Of a stretch of DNA of 64,000 nt, positions 46,606 through 54,329 are shown piece by piece (within the stretch, counting starts at the first letter, position 1; each line of letters starts with the position of its first letter). Both the position numbers and the translations under genes were made by a program. The DNA comes from an uncultured Pelagibacteraceae bacterium. Lineage in GTDB: Bacteria; Pseudomonadota; Alphaproteobacteria; Pelagibacterales; Pelagibacteraceae. Below the pieces are notes generated by a model. It saw only the letters and a program-made list of their open reading frames with translations, was not told the DNA's origin and did no database searches. Location: positions 1 through 64,000 of the forward strand of contig CACMRM010000002.1 of the NCBI GenBank assembly GCA_902616145.1. The letters are read 5' to 3'.

Positions 46606-47424
46606 TAAAGTCGTATCAAATGATTTGACGCTATGAGTAATCGCACCAACTGAAATTCTATTTACACCTGTTTTTGATATTTGTTTAATATTTTTTAAAG
46701 TAGCATTTCCGGAGTACTCTGTTTCATATTTATTTTTGCAAAGTTTTAAGCAATTTTTTAATTGTGAGGAGTTCATATTATCAAAAAGGATTCTTTTAAA
46801 TTTTAAGCCTAAAATTTGTTTAAGCTGATTTATATTTTCAACTTCAACTGTAACAATTTTTTTTGTTTTTATAGCTTTTTTAACTAATTCTCTAAGATTA
46901 TTAGATGTACTAATGTGGTTATCTTTAATAAGAATTTCATCGCTTAAATTATATCTGTGATTATGACCACCACCTTTTTTGACAGCATATTTTTCTAGTG
47001 TTCTTAAATTAGGTGTAGTTTTTCTCGTACAACAGATCTTAGTTTTTTTACCAATTTTTTTTACGAATTGATTTGTTATTGTTGCGACTCCTGAGGCATG
47101 ATTTAGAAAATTTAAAGCAGTTCTTTCAGCTGTTAAGATTGTTTTTGTTTTGGCCTTTATATTAGCGATTATCTTATTTTTTCTTATTTTTTTTCCATCA
47201 GAGACTTTCTTTATAAAAATACTTTCTCTTCCAATTAACTTAAAAGCTGCTTTACAAAATTCTAAACCAGCTATTACTCCATCTTGTTTAGCTATTATCC
47301 TAGCTTTAATAATTTTATTTTTTGCACTTACGATATTTGTAGTGATATCACCTCTAGGCTTCAGGTCTTCCTCTAGAGCCTTTCTTACAACTGATTTAAT
47401 ATAAAATTGAGTTAATACTTGCAC
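46594..47424 (-). CDS. nadC: Quinolinate phosphoribosyltransferase
   Basis: A 276-residue NAD-synthesis enzyme converting quinolinate and PRPP to nicotinate mononucleotide. Visible are ALEEDLKPRGDITTN, AERTALNFLNHASGVAT, CCTRKTTPNLRTLEKYAVKKGGGHNHR, split around 146-175, and the C-terminal RISVGAITHS. It is downstream of nadA by four bases. nadB is not in the window. Confidence 0.96.
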   Translation of the reverse strand: MQVLTQFYIKSVVRKALEEDLKPRGDITTNIVSAKNKIIKARIIAKQDGVIAGLEFCKAAFKLIGRESIFIKKVSDGKKIRKNKIIANIKAKTKTILTAERTALNFLNHASGVATITNQFVKKIGKKTKICCTRKTTPNLRTLEKYAVKKGGGHNHRYNLSDEILIKDNHISTSNNLRELVKKAIKTKKIVTVEVENINQLKQILGLKFKRILFDNMNSSQLKNCLKLCKNKYETEYSGNATLKNIKQISKTGVNRISVGAITHSVKSFDTTLLFR

Positions 47425-47428
47425 TGAT

Positions 47429-48415
47429 CTAACGACCGATCTCGGTCATTCTTATTACAGACTTTCTCGCGGCCTCTATAGTTTTACTATCTAAAATTAT
47501 CTCGTTAGTTTCATTTTCTAAACAATCTAATATTTTTTTTAAATTAATTTTTTTCATATAAGGACATAAATTACATGGTTTTATAAAAGATACTTTCGGA
47601 TTATCAGCTTCTACGTTATCACTCATTGAACATTCTGTAACTAACATAACTTTTTTAGGTTGCTTATTTTTTACATAATCAATCATTCCAGACGTTGATC
47701 CTGCAAAATCAGAAGCAGCAATTACATCTGGTGGACATTCAGGATGAGCTATTATTTTAATTCCAGGATTTTGGGATTTGATTTCCTCAATTTCTTTTCC
47801 TGTAAACTGCTCATGCACTATACAAGTTCCTTTCCAGGAAATTATTTTGACCTTAGTATTTTTTGCTACATAGTCTGCTAAATATTGGTCAGGTAGAAAA
47901 ATTACTTTATCTACATTTAAAGACTCAACTACTTTTACTGCATTAGCTGAAGTACAGCAAACATCAGTCTCTGCTTTAACGTCTGCAGAAGTATTTACAT
48001 AAGAGACAACAGGAACGCCTGGAAACTTTTGTTTTAGTAATTTTACATCTTTACCTGAAATAGAATTAGACAAAGAACAGCCTGCTTGCATGTCAGGAAG
48101 AAATACTTTTTTTTCTGGACACATTAATTTTGCTGTCTCTGCCATAAAGTGTACCCCACACATAATAATTTTATCGGCTTTAGTTTTAGACGCCTCTACT
48201 GCTAATGCCAATGAGTCGGCAGATATATCTGCTACACCGTGGTAAATTTCCGGAGTTTGGTAGTTATGAGCAAGTATTATTGCATTTTTCTCTTTTTTAA
48301 TTTTATTAATTTTCTCTATCAATGGAGCATGAATTTTCCATTCAGCCTCAGGAACGAATTTAGAGATTTTCTTATAAATCTCTTGAGTAGGGCTCAAATT
48401 TTGTTGTACAGACAT
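47429..48415 (-). CDS. nadA: Quinolinate synthase
   Basis: A 328-residue 4Fe-4S enzyme that condenses iminoaspartate and dihydroxyacetone phosphate. Motifs are IILAHNYQTPEI, GVHFMAETAK, LPDMQAGCSLSNS, CTSANAVKVVE, HPECPPDVIAASDFAGSTSGM and the C-terminal KPCNLCPYMKKI, which contribute cluster cysteines. It starts a nadA-nadC pair whose promoter should lie between 48416 and 48476. Confidence 0.97.
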   Translation of the reverse strand: MSVQQNLSPTQEIYKKISKFVPEAEWKIHAPLIEKINKIKKEKNAIILAHNYQTPEIYHGVADISADSLALAVEASKTKADKIIMCGVHFMAETAKLMCPEKKVFLPDMQAGCSLSNSISGKDVKLLKQKFPGVPVVSYVNTSADVKAETDVCCTSANAVKVVESLNVDKVIFLPDQYLADYVAKNTKVKIISWKGTCIVHEQFTGKEIEEIKSQNPGIKIIAHPECPPDVIAASDFAGSTSGMIDYVKNKQPKKVMLVTECSMSDNVEADNPKVSFIKPCNLCPYMKKINLKKILDCLENETNEIILDSKTIEAARKSVIRMTEIGR

Positions 48416-48435
48416 ACTAATTCTAATTTACCAAC

Positions 48436-48464
48436 TTGAGATTAAATTGTCATTCATTTATTGT
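48436..48464 (+). promoter_or_regulatory. Putative promoter of tRNA-Leu
   Basis: TTGAGA (48436-48441) and TATTGT (48459-48464) are separated by 17 bases. Transcription would start near 48471, six bases before the mature tRNA. The spacer also must hold the divergent nadA promoter, so the assignment is tentative. Confidence 0.4.
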
Positions 48465-48476
48465 CGCATTATTATT

Positions 48477-48560
48477 GCGGTCGTGCTGAAATTGGTAGAC
48501 AGGCACGCTTGAGGGGCGTGTGGGTTTCCCGTGAGAGTTCGAGTCTCTCCGACCGCACCA
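48477..48560 (+). tRNA. tRNA-Leu (GAG)
   Basis: An 84-nt class II tRNA with acceptor GCGGTCG/CGACCGC, a long variable arm, T-loop GTTCGAG and encoded CCA. The anticodon stem CACGC/GCGTG encloses TTGAGGG, giving anticodon GAG (48511-48513) for CUC/CUU codons. It stands between divergent nadA and a small ORF. Confidence 0.96.
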
Positions 48561-48572
48561 AAAAAAGGATTT

Positions 48573-48692
48573 ATGATTGAATATATAAGAAGGCACAAAA
48601 GAATTATATTTATAATTTTAGTTATAGCTTTTATTGAATTGAGCGGATATGGGATACTAGCGTCTTTATCTAGGCTACTAAACGTGCTCTAA
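48573..48692 (+). CDS. Small single-pass membrane protein (hypothetical)
   Basis: A 39-residue open frame from ATG at 48573: a basic N terminus (MIEYIRRHKR) followed by a hydrophobic helix (IIFIILVIAFIEL). AAGGA lies just upstream as a possible ribosome binding site. It is 12 bases after the tRNA-Leu CCA, so it could be a read-through transcript, and its end overlaps the convergent ygfZ by 15 bases. The positive-inside arrangement and ribosome binding site support a real gene; no family is recognised. Confidence 0.4.
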   Translation: MIEYIRRHKRIIFIILVIAFIELSGYGILASLSRLLNVL

Positions 48693-49559
48693 AATTTTAC
48701 ACTCTTTATTATTTGCTAATAATATTTTATCTTCAAAATCTTCAAGATTAGGTTCGAGTACTTTAATTAATCCGAAGGGGTAAGGCTGATCAATAAGTAT
48801 TTTTCCTATTTTAATATTATTAAAAGTAATTTCATCACCGATATTTAATTTTTCTGATGAAGATATGGGTAACAATCTTCTTCTAAGTTTGTTTTTTAAT
48901 TTCATCCTTGCGGTATTCTCTTGCCCAACAAAACACCCTTTTTTGAAATCTATTGCCTGAAGCGTCTCAAAATTTGCTTCTAAACCAAATAATTGATCCT
49001 TTAAATTTAATAATCCCTTTTCAGGCACTCCTAATTTATGAGCAAGAGAAAAATACTCTTTACTATCAATAATAGAAAGATTTAATTTTTTTATTGTTAA
49101 GTAAAGCTTTTCTAGATTTGAAATTATTCTCGCTCCCAATTTTTTATTTCTTGGATCTAAAAAAATAGGAGTATCTCTGTAAGTAATAGTATTTTCATTT
49201 GATTTTAATTCGTCTTGTAATTCTTTGAACTTTGAGTCATTTATTACTCCGATAACGAATTCAGAAGAAAAGTCCTCAATTTTAACTTTTGATCTTAATT
49301 TGTATTTTGATAAATCTTTTATTAGCTCTTTAGTAAAGTTATCGCTACAGTCTAATAAATATCCTTTATTATTCTTAATTACAAAAAATTCATTCAAATA
49401 TTTACCTTGAGGAGTCAACAAAGCTGCAAAAACAGAGTTTTTATTAGAAACTTTATTTATGTCATTTGTAATTATATTTTGGAGAAAGTCTTTTGAATCT
49501 TCACCACTTACTAAGATTACACCTCTTTTTTCCAAAATTACAACTTGATCTTTTTTCAT
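48678..49559 (-). CDS. ygfZ: Folate-binding Fe-S maturation protein YgfZ
   Basis: A 293-residue GcvT-like protein without aminomethyltransferase function. The diagnostic YgfZ motif KGCFVGQE (207-214) with Cys209 is present, and the N-terminal SGEDSKDFLQNIITNDI and LLTPQGKYLNEFFV match. It supports assembly or repair of some iron-sulfur proteins using folate. It is divergent from dihydroorotase, with 36 bases between starts. Confidence 0.9.
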   Translation of the reverse strand: MKKDQVVILEKRGVILVSGEDSKDFLQNIITNDINKVSNKNSVFAALLTPQGKYLNEFFVIKNNKGYLLDCSDNFTKELIKDLSKYKLRSKVKIEDFSSEFVIGVINDSKFKELQDELKSNENTITYRDTPIFLDPRNKKLGARIISNLEKLYLTIKKLNLSIIDSKEYFSLAHKLGVPEKGLLNLKDQLFGLEANFETLQAIDFKKGCFVGQENTARMKLKNKLRRRLLPISSSEKLNIGDEITFNNIKIGKILIDQPYPFGLIKVLEPNLEDFEDKILLANNKECKILEHV

Positions 49560-49595
49560 AATTGTTACTTATACATTATATTATATATAAAAAAT

Positions 49596-50909
49596 ATGTC
49601 TGATAATTATAGTCTTATTATTAAAAATGGTTCCTGTTATATCGATGGGAAATTGATTAAATCTGATATCGGTTTATATGAAAATAAAATTAAGAAAATA
49701 GGCAATATAGAGGAAAATAATTCTAATGTTTATGACGCATCTGGTAAAGTAGTTTTGCCAGGGATCATTGACACCCAAGTACATTTTAGAGAACCTGGAT
49801 CTACCGATGCAGAAGATTTAGAAAGTGGAAGTCGAGCTGCAGTCCTTGGCGGCGTAACCTCTTTGTTTGAAATGCCTAATACCAATCCTCCAACTGCAAA
49901 TTTAGTAGAGTTCGAGAAAAAATTAAAAGCTGCAAAAAATAGAATGCATAGTAATTACGCATTTTATTTTGGAGCAACTCCGCAAAATACAGAACAACTT
50001 GCACAACTTAAAAACGTTGAAGGTTGTTGTGGAGTTAAACTTTTTGCAGGATCTTCGACAGGCAACCTGTTGGTGGACAAAGAGGCGGATATCGAAAAAG
50101 TGATTTCTAGTAGTGACAGGATAGTTTCAATTCATTCTGAAGATGAAGATATTATTAAACTAAGAAAAAAATTTATTAGACAAGGAGATGTTCACTCTCA
50201 TCCTGAATGGAGAAATGTAGAATGCGCGATGTCCTCAACTCGTAGAGTTGTAAAAATTGCAGAGAGATATAATAAAAAAATTCATGTCTTGCATGTCACT
50301 ACCAAAGAAGAGGTGGATTTTTTAGCTATGCATAAAAAAAATGTTACCTTTGAAACTACCCCTCAACATTTAACTTTGTATGCACCAGATTGTTACGATA
50401 AATTAGGCACTTACGCTCAAATGAACCCGCCCTTGAGATCAAAAGATCATTACGATCGTTTGTGGGTTGCTATAAAAAATAATGTTGTGGATGTCCTTGG
50501 GTCAGATCATGCTCCGCATTTAAAAATAAATAAAGATAAAGAATACCCAAATACTCCATCAGGAATGCCAGGTGTTCAAACAATTTTCCCAGTTATGATT
50601 GATCATGTTAACAATGGAAAACTAGAATTAAATCAACTTATAAATTTGATGTGTGAAAATCCATGTAAAATCTTTGGAATTAAAAATAAAGGTTTTATAA
50701 AAGAGGGTTTTGATGCAGATTTGACGATAGTTGATATGGATAAAGAAGTTACTATAAAGAATGAAATGATTGCTAGCAAATGTGGATGGACGCCATTTCA
50801 CAATTATAAAGTAAAAGGTTTCCCCGTAGGCACAATTGTAAACGGTATTTTAGTAATGTCCGAGGGAAAAATATTAGTTGAGTCTAAAGGGCAACCTTTA
50901 AAGTTTTAG
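49596..50909 (+). CDS. pyrC: Dihydroorotase, class I
   Basis: A 437-residue amidohydrolase closing the pyrimidine ring. The start at 49596 (MSDNYSLIIKNG) is preferred over an ATG 17 codons upstream that runs through the spacer. The motif is IDTQVHFREPGSTDAEDLESG; Gln61 replaces the first histidine of the usual DxHxHFREPG metal site while His63 is kept. FEMPNTNPP, HSEDEDI, HVLHVTT and LGSDHAPH follow. The Gln form exists, to my recollection, in other alphaproteobacterial dihydroorotases, so it is probably active. It overlaps the convergent prpE by 12 bases. Confidence 0.88.
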   Translation: MSDNYSLIIKNGSCYIDGKLIKSDIGLYENKIKKIGNIEENNSNVYDASGKVVLPGIIDTQVHFREPGSTDAEDLESGSRAAVLGGVTSLFEMPNTNPPTANLVEFEKKLKAAKNRMHSNYAFYFGATPQNTEQLAQLKNVEGCCGVKLFAGSSTGNLLVDKEADIEKVISSSDRIVSIHSEDEDIIKLRKKFIRQGDVHSHPEWRNVECAMSSTRRVVKIAERYNKKIHVLHVTTKEEVDFLAMHKKNVTFETTPQHLTLYAPDCYDKLGTYAQMNPPLRSKDHYDRLWVAIKNNVVDVLGSDHAPHLKINKDKEYPNTPSGMPGVQTIFPVMIDHVNNGKLELNQLINLMCENPCKIFGIKNKGFIKEGFDADLTIVDMDKEVTIKNEMIASKCGWTPFHNYKVKGFPVGTIVNGILVMSEGKILVESKGQPLKF

Positions 50910-52796
50910 AATATTATTATCTTTTAAGTCTTGTTTTATTTCATCTAAAATAGCAGGATCGTCTATAGTTGCTGGCATTTTATAAGGTTCATTATCCGCA
51001 ATTTTTCTAACAGTTCCTCTAAGCACTTTCCCTGATCTAGTTTTAGGTAATCTCTTGACTACAATTGCTATTTTGAATGCTGCGACAGGTCCAACTTTTT
51101 CCCTAACCATTTTTACACATTCACTAATAATTTCTTTTTTATCTTTGGTTACCCCTGCTTTAAGTGCAAGCAAACCGATAGGTATTTGACCTTTAAGTTT
51201 ATCAGCAATTCCTATTACTGCGCACTCCGCAACATTTGTATGTTCTGCTAAAACTTCTTCAATTGCTCCGGTTGATAATCTATGACCTGCAACATTAATT
51301 ATATCGTCTGTTCTAGACATGATCCAAACATAACCATCTTCATCAATGTGTCCCGCATCATAAGTTTGATAATATCCTGGGTAAGTAGTCATATAATTCT
51401 CCTTATATCTTTTATCCGCTCCCCAAAGAGTTGGAAAAGTTCCTGGCGGAAGAGGGAGCTTGACAACAATATCGCCCATCTTCCCTGGACCTACTTCTTT
51501 ACCTTCAGAATTTAAAACTTTAAGGTCATAACCCGGCACCGGTTTAAAAGCTGATCCGTATTTTACAGGAAAATTTTCTATTCCAGTGCAACTTGATGTT
51601 ATTGCCCAACTTGTTTCAGTTTGCCACCAATGATCGATTACAGGTGAGTTAGAAAGTTTTTCAAACCATTTTATTGTATCAGGGTCGGCTCTCTCACCTG
51701 CAAGAAATAGTTTATCAAACTTACTTAAATCGTATTTTTTAAAAAATTCTCCGTTAGGATCCTCTTTTTTTATAGCTCTAATTGCTGTCGGTGCAGTAAA
51801 AAGAGATTTTACTTTATGCTCTGAAATTACTCTCCAAAAAACTCCTGCATCAGGAGTTCCCACCGGTTTTCCCTCAAACAAAACTGTCGTACAACCATAA
51901 AATAATGGACCATATACTATATAAGAGTGTCCAACTATCCAACCAATATCACTAGCAGACCACCACACATCCTCTGGTTTGATATTGTAAATATTTTTCA
52001 TAGTCCATTTTAATGCAACTATGTGTCCACCTATATCACGAACTATTCCTTTCGGAAGACCCGTAGTTCCTGATGTGTAAAGAATATAAGCGTAATCATT
52101 TGCATTCATTTTTTCACATTCTGCAGGCTTTACATCTTTGTGAGCATCATCCCAGGTAATATCAATCGCAGGATTTAATTCTGCTTTATCCTTTTCTCTT
52201 TGAAAAATTATACACTTTTTAATTTTATGATTTGCTAATTCTAATGATTTATTAACTAAAGGTTTGTAATGAACAGTTCGTCCAGGCTCATAGCCGCAAG
52301 AGGCGGTAACAAGTATTTTAGCTTTAGAGTCATCAATTCTGCTTGCTAGTTCGTTTGCAGCAAAACCTCCGAATACAACTGAGTGAACTGCACCAATTCT
52401 CCCACAGGCTAGCATAGCTACTACTGCCTCTGGTATCATAGGCATATAAATTATGACTCTGTCTCCTTTGCTCACTCCTTGTTTTTTTAAAGCTCCAGCA
52501 AACAAAGCGACTTTTTCTTTCAACTGATTATAAGTTATATTCTCTTTTGAACCTGTTATGGGACTATCATAAATAATCGCAAGCTTTTTACCTTTACCTT
52601 GGTCGACATGAAGATCTAAAGCGTTATAACATGTATTTGTTACTCCATCTTCGAACCACTTATAAAACGGAGGATTTTGGGAATTTAAAATTTTTGTAGG
52701 TTTTTTGTACCAAAATATATTATTAGAGATTTCTTTCCAAAAATCCTCTCGATTTTTGATAGATTTTTGATAAATTTCGTTATATTTTTGAGTCAA
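50898..52796 (-). CDS. prpE: Propionyl/acetyl-CoA synthetase (PrpE type)
   Basis: A 632-residue AMP-forming acyl-CoA synthetase. The P-loop YTSGTTGLPKG, the GGFAANELASRIDDSKAK and ASCGYEPGRTVHYKP segments (typical of PrpE/ACSS3 rather than Acs), WWQTETSW and the C-terminal RLPKTRSGKVLRG with the acetylatable lysine are present. It activates short-chain acids, probably propionate. It is divergent from proteorhodopsin; the 227-base spacer must hold both promoters. Confidence 0.9.
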   Translation of the reverse strand: MTQKYNEIYQKSIKNREDFWKEISNNIFWYKKPTKILNSQNPPFYKWFEDGVTNTCYNALDLHVDQGKGKKLAIIYDSPITGSKENITYNQLKEKVALFAGALKKQGVSKGDRVIIYMPMIPEAVVAMLACGRIGAVHSVVFGGFAANELASRIDDSKAKILVTASCGYEPGRTVHYKPLVNKSLELANHKIKKCIIFQREKDKAELNPAIDITWDDAHKDVKPAECEKMNANDYAYILYTSGTTGLPKGIVRDIGGHIVALKWTMKNIYNIKPEDVWWSASDIGWIVGHSYIVYGPLFYGCTTVLFEGKPVGTPDAGVFWRVISEHKVKSLFTAPTAIRAIKKEDPNGEFFKKYDLSKFDKLFLAGERADPDTIKWFEKLSNSPVIDHWWQTETSWAITSSCTGIENFPVKYGSAFKPVPGYDLKVLNSEGKEVGPGKMGDIVVKLPLPPGTFPTLWGADKRYKENYMTTYPGYYQTYDAGHIDEDGYVWIMSRTDDIINVAGHRLSTGAIEEVLAEHTNVAECAVIGIADKLKGQIPIGLLALKAGVTKDKKEIISECVKMVREKVGPVAAFKIAIVVKRLPKTRSGKVLRGTVRKIADNEPYKMPATIDDPAILDEIKQDLKDNNILKL

Positions 52797-52912
52797 TTTT
52801 AACTCCCGGAATTTCTTTCATTTTTAAGAGTATTTCATAAATATCCCCAAAAAAAAATAGAAAATCCAATAAATATGCGGCTTTTTTGCAAAAAAAACAC
52901 TTCACTGTAACT

Positions 52913-53018
52913 TTGTTTTTTACTAAGGTCCCCACATATTATTCGGTGGTGAGTTTATTTATCACTCGTCCGAGTAGTTTATATATAAACTAAACGAAAA
53001 CTAAACAAACGAGGGAGG
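52913..53018 (+). promoter_or_regulatory. Proteorhodopsin promoter and leader region
   Basis: A possible promoter is TTGTTT (52913-52918), 18 bases, TATTAT (52937-52942). Downstream are a nested inverted repeat, TCGG/CCGA (52943-52946 with 52970-52973) enclosing GTGA/TCAC (52949-52952 with 52962-52965), a perfect 14-bp palindrome GTTTATATATAAAC (52977-52990), two direct repeats AAACTAAAC (52987-52995 and 52998-53006), and a strong Shine-Dalgarno GGGAGG (53013-53018) five bases before the ATG. The rest of the spacer, 52797-52912, shows no gene. Confidence 0.45.
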
Positions 53019-53023
53019 TTTTC

Positions 53024-53794
53024 ATGAGAAAATTAGGTCTTCTTGCTTTAGCAGCTGTTGCCTTTTTAGGTATAACAAGCTCGGCTAACGCAGCGACTGC
53101 CATGCTACAAACAAATGATTTCGTTGGAATATCATTTTGGCTTGTATCAATGGGAATGATAGCGACAACTGTATTTTTCTTTGCAGAAAGAGGAACTGTT
53201 GCAGCATCATGGAGAACATCTTTAACTGTAGCTGGACTTGTAACAGGTGTTGCATTTCTTCACTACATATATATGAGAGAAGTTTGGGTGAGCACAGGTG
53301 ACTCGCCAACGGTATATAGATATATCGATTGGTTAATTACTGTACCTCTTCAAATGATCGAATTCTATCTAATCTTGGCAGCTGTAAGAAAGGTGCCAAC
53401 TTCTATATTCTGGAAGCTATTAATTGGTTCATTAGTAATGTTAATCGGTGGATACTTAGGTGAGGCCGGTTATATTCAACCATTTGTAGGTTTCGTAATA
53501 GGAATGGCTGGATGGATTTACATCTTGTTTGAAATATTCTCTGGTGAAGCTGGAACAATGGCAGCTAAAGCTGGTAACAAAGCTATGGCAACTGCTTTCA
53601 GCGCTATGAGAATAATCGTAACAATTGGTTGGGCAATTTATCCTTTAGGATATATTTTTGGTTACCTAACTGGCGGTGTCGATGCAAATGCTTTAAACGT
53701 AATATACAACTTAGCTGACTTTGTTAACAAGATCGCTTTTGGTCTAGTTATCTGGGCAGCAGCAATGCAAAACACAAGATTAGCATCTAGATAA
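53024..53794 (+). CDS. Proteorhodopsin, predicted blue-absorbing
   Basis: A 256-residue retinal-binding light-driven proton pump in the inner membrane. A signal peptide (about 1-23, ending SANA) precedes seven helices. Retinal lysine is Lys236 in FVNKIAFG; the proton acceptor is Asp102 in YRYIDWLITVPLQ, the donor Glu113 in IEFYLIL, and His80 is the partner histidine. Position 110 is Gln, equivalent to residue 105 of the first described proteorhodopsin, which predicts blue rather than green absorption. The gene has its own leader and terminator, so it is expressed alone. Retinal-synthesis genes are not in the window. Confidence 0.98.
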   Translation: MRKLGLLALAAVAFLGITSSANAATAMLQTNDFVGISFWLVSMGMIATTVFFFAERGTVAASWRTSLTVAGLVTGVAFLHYIYMREVWVSTGDSPTVYRYIDWLITVPLQMIEFYLILAAVRKVPTSIFWKLLIGSLVMLIGGYLGEAGYIQPFVGFVIGMAGWIYILFEIFSGEAGTMAAKAGNKAMATAFSAMRIIVTIGWAIYPLGYIFGYLTGGVDANALNVIYNLADFVNKIAFGLVIWAAAMQNTRLASR

Positions 53795-53811
53795 TAGGTA
53801 AAACTTAATTA

Positions 53812-53846
53812 AAAGGGCGGGTACATTATGTGTACTTGCCCTTTTT
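53812..53846 (+). terminator. Rho-independent terminator after proteorhodopsin
   Basis: A 14-bp stem, AAAGGGCGGGTACA (53812-53825) with TGTACTTGCCCTTT (53831-53844), includes two G-U pairs, has a five-base loop and is followed by T residues to 53846. It isolates the proteorhodopsin transcript from the downstream ferredoxin genes. Confidence 0.92.
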
Positions 53847-53870
53847 CATTAGATCCTTATATTAATATTT

Positions 53871-54005
53871 ATGGAACTTTCTAAGCCGTATAAAGGAAAA
53901 GGAAAGCGTAAACTAAAAAAACTACCTTTCACAGTTAAAGGCTATATTTTATATTATGCTTTTTTCTGGGTAGTAATTATTTCGATCTATTTTGGTTACT
54001 ATTAA
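53871..54005 (+). CDS. Small membrane protein between proteorhodopsin and ferredoxin (hypothetical)
   Basis: A 44-residue open frame. It has a strongly basic N terminus (KPYKGKGKRKLKKL, about residues 5-18) followed by one aromatic-rich hydrophobic helix (GYILYYAFFWVVIISIYFGYY, residues 24-44). It ends three bases before the ferredoxin start, so it looks like the first gene of that operon. There is no clear Shine-Dalgarno; TATATT about 12 bases upstream could be a -10 giving a leaderless message. No family is recognised. Confidence 0.5.
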   Translation: MELSKPYKGKGKRKLKKLPFTVKGYILYYAFFWVVIISIYFGYY

Positions 54006-54008
54006 TTA

Positions 54009-54329
54009 ATGCCTAAAATTACTTATAAGGATTACCAAGGAACTTCAAAAATTATTGAAGTAAAAAGTGGTTTGTCAGTAATGGAAGGCGCAATACAAAA
54101 AGAGATACCTGGTATTGATGCTGACTGCGGTGGATCTATGGCTTGTGCTACATGCCATGTTTATGTTGATGATAAATGGCTTGACAAGATTCCAAAAGCA
54201 GAAGATGCGGAAATCGATATGATTGATATGGCATTTGAACCAAAAAAAAATAGTAGACTTAGCTGTCAAATAATAGTTAACGAAGAATTAGATGGATTAG
54301 AGGTAACTACACCGGAGAAACAAACCTAA
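54009..54329 (+). CDS. 2Fe-2S ferredoxin, adrenodoxin type
   Basis: A 106-residue electron carrier. Cluster ligands are Cys40, Cys46 and Cys49 in DCGGSMACATCHVYV, and Cys86 in RLSCQIIV. The fold and ligand spacing are adrenodoxin/putidaredoxin-like rather than plant type. The next gene, overlapping by one base, encodes a reductase that is its natural partner. It could feed a P450 or oxygenase, Fe-S assembly or a desaturase; none is adjacent. Confidence 0.93.
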   Translation: MPKITYKDYQGTSKIIEVKSGLSVMEGAIQKEIPGIDADCGGSMACATCHVYVDDKWLDKIPKAEDAEIDMIDMAFEPKKNSRLSCQIIVNEELDGLEVTTPEKQT

